A stretch of 64,000 bases of DNA. Source: Frigoribacterium sp. JB110 (GTDB lineage: Bacteria; Actinomycetota; Actinomycetes; Actinomycetales; Microbacteriaceae). A program made the translations under genes and the position numbers. The stretch lies in contig NZ_FUIA01000014.1 of assembly GCF_900163665.1 (NCBI RefSeq), forward strand, positions 62,001 through 126,000. Reading direction: 5' to 3'. Positions 45,101 through 52,250 of the stretch are shown here, one piece after another. The notes beneath the pieces are model-generated. The model was not told where the DNA came from and ran no database searches. It saw only the letters and a list, made by a program, of their open reading frames with translations. The stretch's first letter is position 1, and every line of letters starts with the position of its first letter.

Positions 45101-45138
45101 CGACGGCTCTGAGACTCGACTCGGTTGAAAGGGATCAC
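39115..45138 (-). CDS. Cell-wall-anchored GH92 alpha-mannosidase, multidomain
   Basis: A 2007-residue exported enzyme. Signal peptide QAMLAAAAVVAAVLLPTTAA. An F5/8 type C-like domain (SKWLVFSDAGWAQFELSEPQ) and a galactose-binding-type domain precede the GH92 catalytic core, which starts YVDTRRGTNSSGGFSRGNNI. The family hallmark EFSAWYVFSALGFYPLENGS is present, with acidic residues just before it (YPGDEDNGE). PKD and Ig-like repeats follow, then an LPTTGG sorting signal, a membrane helix and the tail RMRRSR. GH92 enzymes remove alpha-linked mannose, with calcium. GTG 45138 (GAGGAG 5 bases before) is preferred to ATG 45183, which lies in the LacI operator. The divergent LacI gene and nearby ABC transporter suggest mannoside use. 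Confidence 0.9.
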   Translation of the reverse strand: MIPFNRVESQSRRRARIPQAMLAAAAVVAAVLLPTTAATAAEPEFASSFETGDETPALRGTGESAGVSGGQFAPGSVLPHVIDVTASDENAPNETADNLADGNPSSKWLVFSDAGWAQFELSEPQPLGAYTLTSGNDAPDRDPRDFRVLGSNDGENWTQIDSRAGEEAFSERGETRTYTPTAPSDSYTFYRLDVSAVQSGGILQLAGFEPLADPDAAAQPSDLALEIDSGPTSSSTAKTGVGFTGTQALRYSGRQLEAGPAHSTSVVYDDLAVAVADDAELSYAVFPVLDGDQSYAATFVAVDLLFDDGSTLSGSGATDDYGFGMDAAEQGAANKLWPDQWNRVSVDLAEFSGRTVNEIRFTYDHPGEGVSGIELPTADTTIQGWLDDLRIAPAAERDTSDGLVSYVDTRRGTNSSGGFSRGNNIPAAAMPNGFNFLTPMTDADNHGTIYQYQRANTPENRPALEGIGFSHQPSIWMGDRNQLAVLPAAGSSPTSTLEDRRLAFGHENETARPDLYAVEFDDGITTEVTPTDHGAIYRFGFAGDSGSVLVDEVVESSGLTVEGDTVSGWVDGGSGWPGRTRMFVYGTFDAEPVASGAAPEGDRTDSARYAAFDTSADDTVELRIASSFISQEQANHNHALELEGVAFDDAHALVRDAWNERLSVVHDVQGASDDQLVSLYSSLYRLNLYPNSQFENVGTAEEPQQAYASPVSPTTGEATDTETNAEIVDGKVYVNNGFWDTYRTAWPLYALLYPDVTDELVDGFVQQYRDGGWIARWSSPGYADLMTGTSSDVAFAEAYLAGALDTETALDAYDAALKNATVRPDSNAVGRKGLEQSIFLGYTQKSTHQSVSWGLEGFINDFGISEMAAALADDPNTPAERVDTLREEADYFTSRAEHYAEMYNPDAGVFAARNADGSWANGADFDKKEWGEDVTEASAWTFAFHAPHDVDGMAALYGGRNGLLDELHEFLTEREEAAYSGIHEAREARDVRLGMLGMSNQVAHHIPYVLAEAGDPTGAQELIRDIQNRMFVGSDIGQGYPGDEDNGEFSAWYVFSALGFYPLENGSGDYTIGTPLFDAATLSIGDRDIRISAPGASDGMTYVDGVSINGRDIGSTTFDGDLLRAGGDVEFAMSKEPSQWGAKDLDEEIDAPEPLVDATKPGRGSLTAADGTPTGALTDDNMNSSAVFDAGSADLTWRSSSGPVSVDQYTLTAEESASAPESWTLSGSVDGSTWVELDSRNGEEFRWGAQTRPFSVDDGGAYTQLRLEASSADGRLALAEIEFFASVSGDSELSVNPADDQSVAVGDSFDAAIATIVGPEEHASGYDVSVDYGDGDETGDVTLTHDDLGGWRVSAPHTFTAPGAYDATVTVRDSSGAIAAASARIDVHRDDTFVGAMNNVCIGDLGETAASCDGQGYGYFRDKLAADGFVQGETVPIPDTELTYDLPAIPAGEPDNVTGDGQSFGLDLGEDATQLAFVGTATELARSPEAVLGFTDGTEQTVNISFGDWVGASGDPAYDNVVVAVSEGRLAGTSAESTVKNTAIYATAPVTLDTDADGAPKVVESLTMPDEPGSLRDGRVHVFAIASDGARSAQDPLSIEAGAVGEQVAGEEFSATLAAVTGGLPEQSATVNWGDGSPVGAADVADGAVEASHTYDEAGTYDVVVTVDDGVRSARASLEIEVVAPEPEYSPEITVSPDEVAPGHDVRIDGTGFAPGEDVEIRMGTTDAVTTTADDEGSVSAVLSVPESTVVGDYPVIALGEVSQVEASTTLSVRAGQVEPERTSIDLSAGGAEPVAGETVGLTATVAPSEATGTVKITSDDSSMTATTGPGGATSFEVTMQTAGTHEYVAHFVPDDPDAYEESTSAPLRIEVSDTPMLDAELIASADSAVQGGSLRLTGRGFAAGETVSFALHSEPLRIAQAVADGSGGFSASVTIPAHAPVGDHRLVATGKTSGLDADVPLEVTAALPDDLPTTGGTIPVWLIMTLGALLIAGFGLVVISRMRRSR

Positions 45139-45168
45139 CGTTGCTCCTCGATCGCTTCTTCGCGTTTC

Positions 45169-45182
45169 TGACATCGCTGTCA
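45169..45182 (-). promoter_or_regulatory. LacI-family operator (TGACATCGCTGTCA)
   Basis: Matches TGnnAnCGnTnnCA, the general LacI-family operator, at every fixed position, with a CG centre. It lies 31-44 bases upstream of the GH92 GTG start and about 104 bases before the LacI gene, so the regulator probably represses the GH92 gene and perhaps itself. Confidence 0.7.
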
Positions 45183-45285
45183 TATGCTGTCTGGGAAGCT
45201 ACCACAGACACCCGCCCGGCGGGAGGCCTGTTTCCGGATCCGGAGTGCGAACGCGCGCCGGACGGTACGAACACGAAGGAGTGCC

Positions 45286-46305
45286 ATGGACACGTCGGCG
45301 ACTGCGCCTGCACGGGCGACGCTCGCTCAGGTCGCCGAGCGCGCCGGCGTGAGCCTGAAGACCGCCTCGAGGGCACTGAGCGGCGAGACGTATGTCGCGG
45401 AGACCACGAGGGAGCGCGTCGTCTCGGCGGCCGTCGAACTCGGGTATCAGCGCAACTCCGCGGCGAGCCTGCTGGCGAGCGGACGGCTTGCGGATTCCAT
45501 CGGCTTGGTCACGGGTGATTTCACGAACCCGTTCTACTCGGCGATCGCGCAGGCGTTCGAAGACGAGATCCGACCCCACGGCATCCATCTCTCCGTCGCC
45601 AACTCCGGTGAGTCCGTCGAGCGCGAACGGCTGCTCGCGGCCGATCTCGCGGACAGGCAGAGCAAGGCGCTCGTGCTGGTCTCGGCGATGCCGGAGCACT
45701 CCGGCTATGCGCCGCTGATGGGGCGGGGCATTCCCGTCGTGTTCGTCGACCGCCCACCGGTGGGCATCGAGGCGGACTCGGTGATCTTCGACAACCGCAC
45801 AGGAGGGCGCCTGGCCGCGGAGCACCTGCGCGAGCAGGGCCATACTCGGATCGCCTTCATCGGCGACTACAGCTGGCTGCCGACGTTCCGCGGTCGCCTC
45901 GACGGCATGGGCGACGTCCTCGACAGCGAGGCGAGCACCTGGCGCGGACTGCTGCGCACGGATGCGCACGACGTCGATTCCGCGAGAGCGCGGACCGCAG
46001 AGCTGCTGGCGCTGGACGAACCGCCGACGGCGCTCGTCGCGGGCAACAACCGCATCCTGCTGGGAATGACGGAGCAGCTCGCCCCGATCGAGCACGGCTC
46101 TCGCCCGGCCATCGTCGCCTTCGACGACGTCGAGTGGGCCCGCGTGCTGGGCATCACCGTCGTCACGGGGGACGTGGAAGAACTCGGCAGGCGCGCCGCG
46201 CGCCTGGCCACCGGGAGGCTCGCAGACAGGGCGCACCCGGCAGAGAACGTCGAACTGCCCATGCGACTCGTCGCGCGGGCATCGTCGAACAGGGGGCCCA
46301 GATGA
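45286..46305 (+). CDS. LacI-family transcriptional regulator
   Basis: A 339-residue LacI-type regulator. The HTH reads TLAQVAERAGVSLKTASRAL with the hinge helix following (VVSAAVELGYQRNSAASLL). A periplasmic-binding-protein-like effector domain runs from LADSIGLVTGDFTNPFYSAI to the end. ATG 45286 follows AAGGAG. It is placed between the divergent GH92 gene and the downstream sugar ABC transporter genes, so it probably senses a mannose-containing sugar and controls both. A consensus operator lies at 45169-45182; none as good is seen before the binding-protein gene. Confidence 0.92.
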   Translation: MDTSATAPARATLAQVAERAGVSLKTASRALSGETYVAETTRERVVSAAVELGYQRNSAASLLASGRLADSIGLVTGDFTNPFYSAIAQAFEDEIRPHGIHLSVANSGESVERERLLAADLADRQSKALVLVSAMPEHSGYAPLMGRGIPVVFVDRPPVGIEADSVIFDNRTGGRLAAEHLREQGHTRIAFIGDYSWLPTFRGRLDGMGDVLDSEASTWRGLLRTDAHDVDSARARTAELLALDEPPTALVAGNNRILLGMTEQLAPIEHGSRPAIVAFDDVEWARVLGITVVTGDVEELGRRAARLATGRLADRAHPAENVELPMRLVARASSNRGPR

Positions 46306-46472
46306 CCCCCGCACCCGCAGCGAATCTCGGATGGGTCACGATCCCGCTGACGCGAGCCGCGCGGCTCCATCCGGGTGTTCAATGTGGGGGCGCTCGCACC
46401 TCGAGTGCGGGCGTGCTCTCACGAAGAGCGTTCTGATCACACGACTCCAGGCAATGAAGGTGGAGATATCCC

Positions 46473-47759
46473 ATGAAGAGTAATCGCATTCTGATGGTCG
46501 CCGCGGGCGCCTCCGCCCTGGCGCTCGGACTCGCCGGCTGCGGCGGAGGCGACGGGGGCGACGGGGGCGACGGTGGTGAAGGCGGCGGCAACGCCGAGGT
46601 GGAGGTCTTCACCTGGTGGGCTGCGGGCAGCGAGAAGGCGGGCCTCGACGCGCTCGTCGAGGTCTTCGACGACCAGCACCCCGATACGAAGTTCGTCAAC
46701 GGCGCGGTCGCAGGCGGCGCCGGATCGACGGCGAAGGATCTGCTGCAGTCGCGGCTGCAGCAGGGAGACCCGCCCGACACCTTCCAGGCGCACGCCGGTG
46801 CTGAGCTTCAGGACTACATCGATGCCGCTCAGGTGGAGGATGTCGCCGATCTGTACGAGGAGTTCGGCCTGAACGACGCGTTCCCCGCCGATCTCATCGA
46901 CAGGCTCACCGTCGACGGGGCGATCTACTCCGTTCCGGCGAACATCCACCGCGCGAACGTGGTGTGGGGCAACCCGTCGGTCATCTCCGACGCGGGCCTC
47001 GACCCCGAGGCGGAGTACGCGTCACTCGACGAGTGGATCGCCGCACTCGAGGAGATCGACGCGTCAGGGGCGACCGCGCTGTCGGTGGCTCAGCCATGGA
47101 CGCAGGTGAACCTCCTCGAGACGGTGCTGCTCGCCGGCCTCGGTGCCGACGGCTACGAGGGTCTCTGGTCGGGCGAGACCGACTGGACCGGGGCGGACGT
47201 CACAGCGGCGCTCGAAGACTTCGAGACGCTGATGAGCTTCACGAACGACGACCGCGACGGCCTCGACTGGCCGGACGCCACCCAGCAGGTGATCGACGGC
47301 GAGGCCGCGTTCAACGTGATGGGCGACTGGGCGGAGGCGGCCTTCCAGGAGGCCGGTGCCGAAGCTCCCGCCGACTACGTCTACTTCCCGGTGCCGGGCA
47401 CGGACGGCGTGTTCGACTTCCTCGCCGACAGCTTCACGCTGCCGGTCGGGGCGCCGCACCCCGAGGGTGCGAAGGCGTGGCTCGAGTCGGTGTCGTCGGC
47501 TGAGGGCCAGGAGGCGTTCAACATGGCGAAGGGCTCGATCCCCGCGCGCACCGATGCCGACACCAGCGAGTTCGGCGCGTACCAGCAGTCAGCGGTCGAG
47601 TCGTTCCAGAGCGACGCGATCGTCTCGTCGCTGGCGCACGGTGCGGCGGTACCGGTCTCGGTGCTGAACCAGATCACGGATGCCACCAGCAAGTTCACGA
47701 CCGGCGCGAGCGATCTCGCGACGTACCAGGAGGAGCTCGCCGCCGCGGCGGGCGAGTGA
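46473..47759 (+). CDS. Sugar ABC transporter substrate-binding lipoprotein
   Basis: A 428-residue family-1 extracellular binding protein. Lipoprotein signal RILMVAAGASALALGLAGCG, with the lipidated Cys near residue 24 and a Gly/Asp-rich linker after it. The mature part starts EVEVFTWWAAGSEKAGLDAL and has GAIYSVPANIHRANVVWGNP, which resembles glucose/mannose-type binding proteins. It delivers sugar to the two permeases downstream. ATG 46473; the ribosome site is GGTGGAG. It is separated from the permease gene by a 13-bp stem-loop that may lower permease expression relative to the binding protein. Confidence 0.9.
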   Translation: MKSNRILMVAAGASALALGLAGCGGGDGGDGGDGGEGGGNAEVEVFTWWAAGSEKAGLDALVEVFDDQHPDTKFVNGAVAGGAGSTAKDLLQSRLQQGDPPDTFQAHAGAELQDYIDAAQVEDVADLYEEFGLNDAFPADLIDRLTVDGAIYSVPANIHRANVVWGNPSVISDAGLDPEAEYASLDEWIAALEEIDASGATALSVAQPWTQVNLLETVLLAGLGADGYEGLWSGETDWTGADVTAALEDFETLMSFTNDDRDGLDWPDATQQVIDGEAAFNVMGDWAEAAFQEAGAEAPADYVYFPVPGTDGVFDFLADSFTLPVGAPHPEGAKAWLESVSSAEGQEAFNMAKGSIPARTDADTSEFGAYQQSAVESFQSDAIVSSLAHGAAVPVSVLNQITDATSKFTTGASDLATYQEELAAAAGE

Positions 47760-47775
47760 TCGACATCCCGATGCC

Positions 47776-47810
47776 GGTGCCGGGGCGGTCTGTGAGGCCG
47801 CCCCGGCACC
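47776..47810 (+). terminator. 13-bp stem-loop between binding-protein and permease genes
   Basis: ggtgccggggcgg (47776-47788) pairs exactly with ccgccccggcacc (47798-47810), 9-base loop. No promoter is obvious after it, so it probably acts as a partial terminator or mRNA stabiliser that raises the level of the binding protein. Confidence 0.65.
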
Positions 47811-47832
47811 GCGGGGAGAGGAGACATTCCCG

Positions 47833-48735
47833 ATGAAGGGAATCCGAAAGATAGGGCCGCCGCTGCTGCTGCTCGCGCCGTCGCTCATCCTCATGGCGGT
47901 CTTCGTCTACGGGCTGATCGCGGCGAACTTCGCCACGTCGATCACGGACAACCATTCGGCGGCGCAGGCGACGGGTCAGCAGCCGTCGGTGGTGGTGTGG
48001 TTCGACAACTATGTGACGCTGTTGAAGACCGACGACTTCCAGCACTCGCTGTGGAATCTCGTGCTGTTCACCGTCGTGTTCCTCGTGGGCGCGATGGTGA
48101 TGGGCTTCCTGTGGGCGTGGATCCTGGAGCGCCCGCAGAAGGGCGAGGGCATCTTCCGGTCGGTCTACCTGTTCCCGATGGCGGTGTCGTTCGTTGCGAG
48201 CGGCGTCGTCTGGCGGTGGCTGCTCAACAGCAACCAGGGTGAGGACGCATCCGGCCTGAACCGGCTGTTCCAGATGATCGGGCTGGATGCGCTGCAGAAC
48301 CCATGGTGGAACAACATCACCTTCGGCATCGCGGCGATCGCGCTGCCGGCGATCTGGCAGCTGTCCGGATACGTGATGGCGCTGTTCCTCGCGGGGTTCC
48401 GCGGCATACCGGATGAGCTGCGTGAGGCGGCCAGGATGGACGGCGCCAGTGAGTGGCAGCTGTACCGATACGTGCTCTTCCCGCAGCTGGCGCCCATCGC
48501 ACTGTCCGCGCTGGTGATCATCGGCCACATGTCGCTGAAGTCGTTCGACCTGATCATGTCGATCTCGAGCCATTCCAACTACCAGACCAAGGTCCCCGCG
48601 ATCGACATGTTCGTGTTCAAGAACAGCTTCGATTACGCCAACTCGGCCGCAGTCGGCACGATCCTGCTGGTCATCGTCGCCGTCGTGATCATCCCGTACC
48701 TGTGGTGGACCAACCGCAAGGAGGACGCCAGATGA
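47833..48735 (+). CDS. Sugar ABC transporter permease 1
   Basis: A 300-residue MalF/UgpA-type permease with six membrane helices. The N-terminus IGPPLLLLAPSLILMAVFVY and the EAA loop DELREAARMDGASEWQLYRY (coupling to an ATPase) are visible. It forms the channel with permease 2. ATG 47833 has a GAGAGGAG-type site upstream. The stop overlaps the next start by four bases (ATGA). No ATPase gene is found in the cluster, so a shared MsmK-type ATPase encoded elsewhere is expected. Confidence 0.9.
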   Translation: MKGIRKIGPPLLLLAPSLILMAVFVYGLIAANFATSITDNHSAAQATGQQPSVVVWFDNYVTLLKTDDFQHSLWNLVLFTVVFLVGAMVMGFLWAWILERPQKGEGIFRSVYLFPMAVSFVASGVVWRWLLNSNQGEDASGLNRLFQMIGLDALQNPWWNNITFGIAAIALPAIWQLSGYVMALFLAGFRGIPDELREAARMDGASEWQLYRYVLFPQLAPIALSALVIIGHMSLKSFDLIMSISSHSNYQTKVPAIDMFVFKNSFDYANSAAVGTILLVIVAVVIIPYLWWTNRKEDAR

Positions 48736-49619
48736 GCGCAACAGCCATCGTGACGACGAACGCCCTTGCGCCGCCGAGCTCGGCGGGCAGAGCGAAGACG
48801 AGCCGCACAGCCTGGCGCACCGTCAGGTATGTGCTGGCGATCCTGTTCGTGATCGTCGTGCTCACACCCGTGTACGTGCTGCTGATCACCAGCTTCAAGG
48901 CACCGGGCGATGCGTCGCCCGTACGCGCATGGGCACTGCCGCAGGAGTGGACGCTCGCGAACTGGCAGGCGGCGTGGACTGCGCTGTGGCCGTCGATTCT
49001 GCGCTCGTTCCAGATCGTGATCCCTGCGGCGATCATCTCGTCCGTGCTCGGCTCCCTGAACGGGTTCGTGCTCTCGCGCTGGGCGTTCCGTGGGGCGAAC
49101 ATCGTGTTCGCCTGCATCCTGTTCGGCATGTTCATCCCGTATCAGGCGGTGATAATCCCGCTGTCGCAGCTGATGACCACGATGCACGTGCCGAGCGGCG
49201 TGCCCGCGCTGATCCTGCTGCACGTCGTGTTCGGCATCCCCATCACAACGCTGATCATGCGCAACTACTACGTGACCGTTCCGCACGAGCTCGTCGAGGC
49301 CTCGCGCGTCGACGGGGCGGGCATGCTGCGCACCTACTGGTCGGTGATCCTGCCGATCTCCATTCCCAGCTTCGTCGTCGTGCTGATCTGGCAGTTCACC
49401 AATGCGTGGAACGACTTCCTGTTCGCGGTGTTCTTCGCCTCCAGCCAGAACGAGCCGGTGACGCTCGCGCTGAACAACCTCGCGAACGGGTCGGTGCTGC
49501 AGGACTACGGTGTGTCGATGGCCGGCGCGCTGCTGGCATCGCTGCCGCCGCTGATCGTCTACATCATCCTCGGCAAGTACTTCATCGGCGGGCTGATGTC
49601 CGGTTCCGTCAAGGGCTGA
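48732..49619 (+). CDS. Sugar ABC transporter permease 2
   Basis: A 295-residue MalG/UgpE-type permease. It has a cytoplasmic N-terminus, a first helix VLAILFVIVVLTPVYVLLIT and the EAA loop HELVEASRVDGAGMLRTYWS. The end YFIGGLMSGSVKG is typical of the family. It pairs with permease 1. The start overlaps the upstream stop (ATGA 48732-48735). The gene is followed by a strong bidirectional terminator. Confidence 0.9.
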   Translation: MSATAIVTTNALAPPSSAGRAKTSRTAWRTVRYVLAILFVIVVLTPVYVLLITSFKAPGDASPVRAWALPQEWTLANWQAAWTALWPSILRSFQIVIPAAIISSVLGSLNGFVLSRWAFRGANIVFACILFGMFIPYQAVIIPLSQLMTTMHVPSGVPALILLHVVFGIPITTLIMRNYYVTVPHELVEASRVDGAGMLRTYWSVILPISIPSFVVVLIWQFTNAWNDFLFAVFFASSQNEPVTLALNNLANGSVLQDYGVSMAGALLASLPPLIVYIILGKYFIGGLMSGSVKG

Positions 49620-49653
49620 CGGCGAAGGAGCGGTTCAGACCGCACCGCGCACG

Positions 49654-49690
49654 CGAAACGGGCGCCCGATCAGATCGGGCGCCCGTTTCG
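49654..49690. terminator. Perfect 17-bp bidirectional terminator
   Basis: cgaaacgggcgcccgat (49654-49670) pairs exactly with 49674-49690 around a 3-base loop, between the convergent permease and alcohol dehydrogenase genes. The A/T ends give a short A-run or T-run on each side. Confidence 0.9.
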
Positions 49691-49696
49691 TTCGGA

Positions 49697-50740
49697 TCAG
49701 ATCGTCGTGGTGTCGATCACGAAGCGGTAGCGCACGTCGCTGGACAGCACGCGCTCGTATGCCTCGTTGATCGCATCGGCCGAGATCAGCTCGGTCTCCG
49801 GCGCGATGGAGTGCTCAGCGCAGAAGTCGAGCATCTCCTGGGTCTCCTTGATGGAGCCGATGTTCGAACCGGCGAACGACTTGCCGCCGCCGATCAGCGA
49901 GAACACCTGCACCGGGAGCGGTTCGGGTGGTGCGCCGACGTTGACGAGCGTGCCCTGAGGCCTGAGAGTCGCAAGGTAGGCGTTCATGTCGAGCGGAGCG
50001 CTGACCGTGTTGATGATGAGGTCGAAGGAGCGCTTCAGCTCGCGCAGCGCGCCCTCCTCGCCGGTGGCGACGTGCGCCGTCGCACCGAATGCGAGAGCGT
50101 CGTCGCGCTTGGCGAGCGTGCGCGAGAGCACGGTGACATCCGCTCCCATCGCGACGGCGATCTTCACGGCCATGTGGCCGAGACCGCCCATGCCGACGAC
50201 GGCGACCTTCGTGCCGGGGCCCGTGCCCCAGCGCGTGAGCGGCGAGTACGTCGTGATGCCGGCGCACAGCAGGGGAGCGGCCTGCTCGTAGGGAATCGAC
50301 TCCGGCACGCGCAGCACGAACTTCTCGTCGACGACCACGTGGGTCGAGTAGCCGCCCTGCGTGATCGTGCCGTCGACGTCCGTCGCCGTGTACGTGTCGA
50401 TCGCACCCTTCTCGCAGAAGTGCTCGTCGCCGTCGAGGCAGTACGTGCACTGACCGCAGGAGTTCACCATGCAGCCCACGCCGACGCGATCGCCGACCCG
50501 GTGCGAGGCGACGTCGGAACCGATCTCTGTGACCTCGCCGACGATCTCGTGACCGACGACCTGCGGGTAGGCGATCGGGCCCCATTCGCCCCGGATGGTG
50601 TGGATGTCGCTGTGGCAGACGCCGGCGTACCGGATGGCGATCATCACGTCGTGCGGTCCGACATCGCGCCGCTCGATCTCGAGCGGGACGATCTTCTCGG
50701 TGGCGCTGTGAGCACCATAGGCCTTGACGATGGTTGGCAT
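49697..50740 (-). CDS. Zinc-dependent NAD(P) alcohol dehydrogenase (cinnamyl-alcohol-dehydrogenase/YahK type)
   Basis: A 347-residue MDR-family dehydrogenase. Catalytic zinc ligands: Cys in YAGVCHSDIHTIRGEW, and His-Glu in VVGHEIVGEV. A structural-zinc Cys cluster is in NSCGQCTYCLDGDEHFCEKG. Rossmann motif VVGMGGLGHMAVKIA; a Ser after the second strand (LSRTLAKRD) suggests NADP(H). It interconverts alcohols and aldehydes, with broad specificity likely. The start at ATG 50740 has an AAGGAGG site 4-5 bases before. It stands alone, downstream of a small membrane protein gene. Confidence 0.92.
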   Translation of the reverse strand: MPTIVKAYGAHSATEKIVPLEIERRDVGPHDVMIAIRYAGVCHSDIHTIRGEWGPIAYPQVVGHEIVGEVTEIGSDVASHRVGDRVGVGCMVNSCGQCTYCLDGDEHFCEKGAIDTYTATDVDGTITQGGYSTHVVVDEKFVLRVPESIPYEQAAPLLCAGITTYSPLTRWGTGPGTKVAVVGMGGLGHMAVKIAVAMGADVTVLSRTLAKRDDALAFGATAHVATGEEGALRELKRSFDLIINTVSAPLDMNAYLATLRPQGTLVNVGAPPEPLPVQVFSLIGGGKSFAGSNIGSIKETQEMLDFCAEHSIAPETELISADAINEAYERVLSSDVRYRFVIDTTTI

Positions 50741-50762
50741 GGTTCCTCCTTGATGAGGGGCG

Positions 50763-51284
50763 TTAACCGGGAGCGCCCGGATGGGCGACGCGACGCCTGC
50801 GCGAGGCGCGGTCGGGCTTGGGGAACGCCTGCCGCATCGCCGTCGTCGACAGGATGACGGCGGCGACGATCAGCAGGGCGGCGAAGACGAGCTGTTCGAC
50901 GATCATCCAGACCGGGAAGAACCCGGGAATCGCCGAGAGCGCCAGTGCGACGACGGGGAAGATGCGCGTGAACAGCTGCAGACGGCGGAACGCCCAGTAC
51001 CACCCGAGCCATGCCCGCCAGAGGAAGTAGAACAGCGAGGCGGTGATGGCGAGGATGACCAGGCCGCGGATCCAGACGGGGAGCGTGACGGTGTGCCCGG
51101 CGAGGTGCAGCCAGACGACGGCGAGGACCGTGCCGGCGCCGAGGAGCGTGCAGACGATCAGAATCGCGGCGACGAGGACGAGCCCGCGTCGTGCGGCGTC
51201 GTGCGAGGCGCCGGGTACGCGGTGATTCCGGTCGCGCCCGCCGGCAAGACGGTCGACGACGCGAAACAGAGACTCCAGGCGCAC
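50763..51284 (-). CDS. Four-helix membrane protein of unknown function
   Basis: A 173-residue protein with four predicted helices (LVLVAAILIVCTLLGAGTVL; IRGLVILAITASLFYFLWRA; FTRIFPVVALALSAIPGFFP; VEQLVFAALLIVAAVILSTT) and a basic C-terminus (KPDRASRRRRVAHPG). It matches no family I can name. It starts at GTG 51284 with a GGTGGG site upstream. It is followed by the alcohol dehydrogenase gene 22 bases on, in the same orientation, so they may be co-transcribed. Confidence 0.72.
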   Translation of the reverse strand: MRLESLFRVVDRLAGGRDRNHRVPGASHDAARRGLVLVAAILIVCTLLGAGTVLAVVWLHLAGHTVTLPVWIRGLVILAITASLFYFLWRAWLGWYWAFRRLQLFTRIFPVVALALSAIPGFFPVWMIVEQLVFAALLIVAAVILSTTAMRQAFPKPDRASRRRRVAHPGAPG

Positions 51285-51330
51285 CCCACCAGGCTATCCC
51301 GCCTCACCTCACCGGCGGCTGGCCCCAGCT

Positions 51331-51402
51331 GCCGAGATGCGCACATATCGCCGAGATGCGCCGTTGTCGACGCCCGGATGTCGCAAATGTGCGCATCTCG
51401 GC
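51331..51402. repeat. Intergenic hairpin with 16-bp perfect arms (gagatgcgcacat family)
   Basis: gccgagatgcgcacat (51331-51346) pairs exactly with atgtgcgcatctcggc (51387-51402). Inside it gccgagatgcgcc is repeated. It lies downstream of the NUDIX gene. The arm word is shared with the hairpin at 55519-55552. Confidence 0.65.
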
Positions 51403-51418
51403 GGTCGGTCCCAGCGCA

Positions 51419-52105
51419 CTACAGGTCGATGTATCTCGTCTCGTCCCACGGCTCCGTCCAGCCGAGCCTGGTGAACACCCGGTCGAGGACGCCTGCTGTG
51501 AACCCCCACACCAGCTGGCGCTGTCCGTCCGCGTGCACGAACCATGCCGGTCCGGTGAGCGATTCGCCGCCGCGGCGCAGGCGGGTGGACCACCGATTCG
51601 CAGGGTTGAGCAGGTCGGCGACCGGCACCCGGAACACGGATGACGACTCCCGTTCGTCGACGACGCCGACCTGCGTGGGTCGGGCCCACCATCCGAGCAC
51701 GGGCGTGACACGATGCGACGAGTACGGCAGCGGCAGCTCGGGCAGCGTGCCCAGGATCTCCACGCCGTCACGGTCCAGCCCGGTCTCTTCGACGGCCTCG
51801 CGCAGGGCGGCGTCCACCGGGCCGGTGTCGCCGGGATCGATGCGTCCGCCGGGGAACGCGACCTGGCCGGCATGGGAGCTGAGCGTCTCCGCGCGGGCGA
51901 GCAGCAGCACGTCGAGGTCGGCCGACACCGCGCGGGTGCGGGCGTCATGGTCGGCCGCGACCGTGTCGAGCACGCCGAAGAGCACCAGCACGGCGGCGGG
52001 GCGAGAATCGTCGCTGAACCCGAGTGCGCCGAGCCAGTCGGCGAACAGCGTGCGGTCGTGCGTGAGGGCGCTCAGCTGCTGCCTGGCCGTCCGCTCATCC
52101 GTCAC
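51419..52105 (-). CDS. NUDIX hydrolase, CoA-pyrophosphatase type
   Basis: A 228-residue NUDIX protein. The nucleotide-CoA signature SSHAGQVAFPGG directly precedes the Nudix helix region RIDPGDTGPVDAALREAVEE, and a later RVTPVLGWWA segment fits the family. It hydrolyses CoA or acyl-CoA to 4'-phosphopantetheine products plus 3',5'-ADP, needing Mg2+. Start: GTG 52105 (VTDERTARQQLS) is preferred; ATG 52129 is in frame but lacks a site. It is divergent from the molybdopterin oxidoreductase gene. Confidence 0.88.
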   Translation of the reverse strand: MTDERTARQQLSALTHDRTLFADWLGALGFSDDSRPAAVLVLFGVLDTVAADHDARTRAVSADLDVLLLARAETLSSHAGQVAFPGGRIDPGDTGPVDAALREAVEETGLDRDGVEILGTLPELPLPYSSHRVTPVLGWWARPTQVGVVDERESSSVFRVPVADLLNPANRWSTRLRRGGESLTGPAWFVHADGQRQLVWGFTAGVLDRVFTRLGWTEPWDETRYIDL

Positions 52106-52250
52106 CTGTTCGACGATACCTCCGCCCATCAGCGCGCGGGCCGCGGACGCATCGACACGGATCGCTCTCCCAGGCATCGAATCGACACGGATCGATTCTC
52201 CAGACATCGAACGGGGCGCGCGGAATGCCTCGAAGGAATATCATGGGGAC

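Noticed and set aside
46380..46472. Second LacI operator before the sugar-binding protein gene
   Set aside because: agagcgttct has a CG centre but matches only a few of the fixed positions of the consensus.
51790..51850. Apparently altered Nudix box (Asp for Glu, shifted spacing)
   Set aside because: The CoA-pyrophosphatase branch has this form, so it is not a defect.
50781..52250. In-frame 490-codon extension upstream of the molybdopterin oxidoreductase
   Set aside because: It runs antisense through the NUDIX and membrane-protein genes. The family N-terminus begins at 52251.
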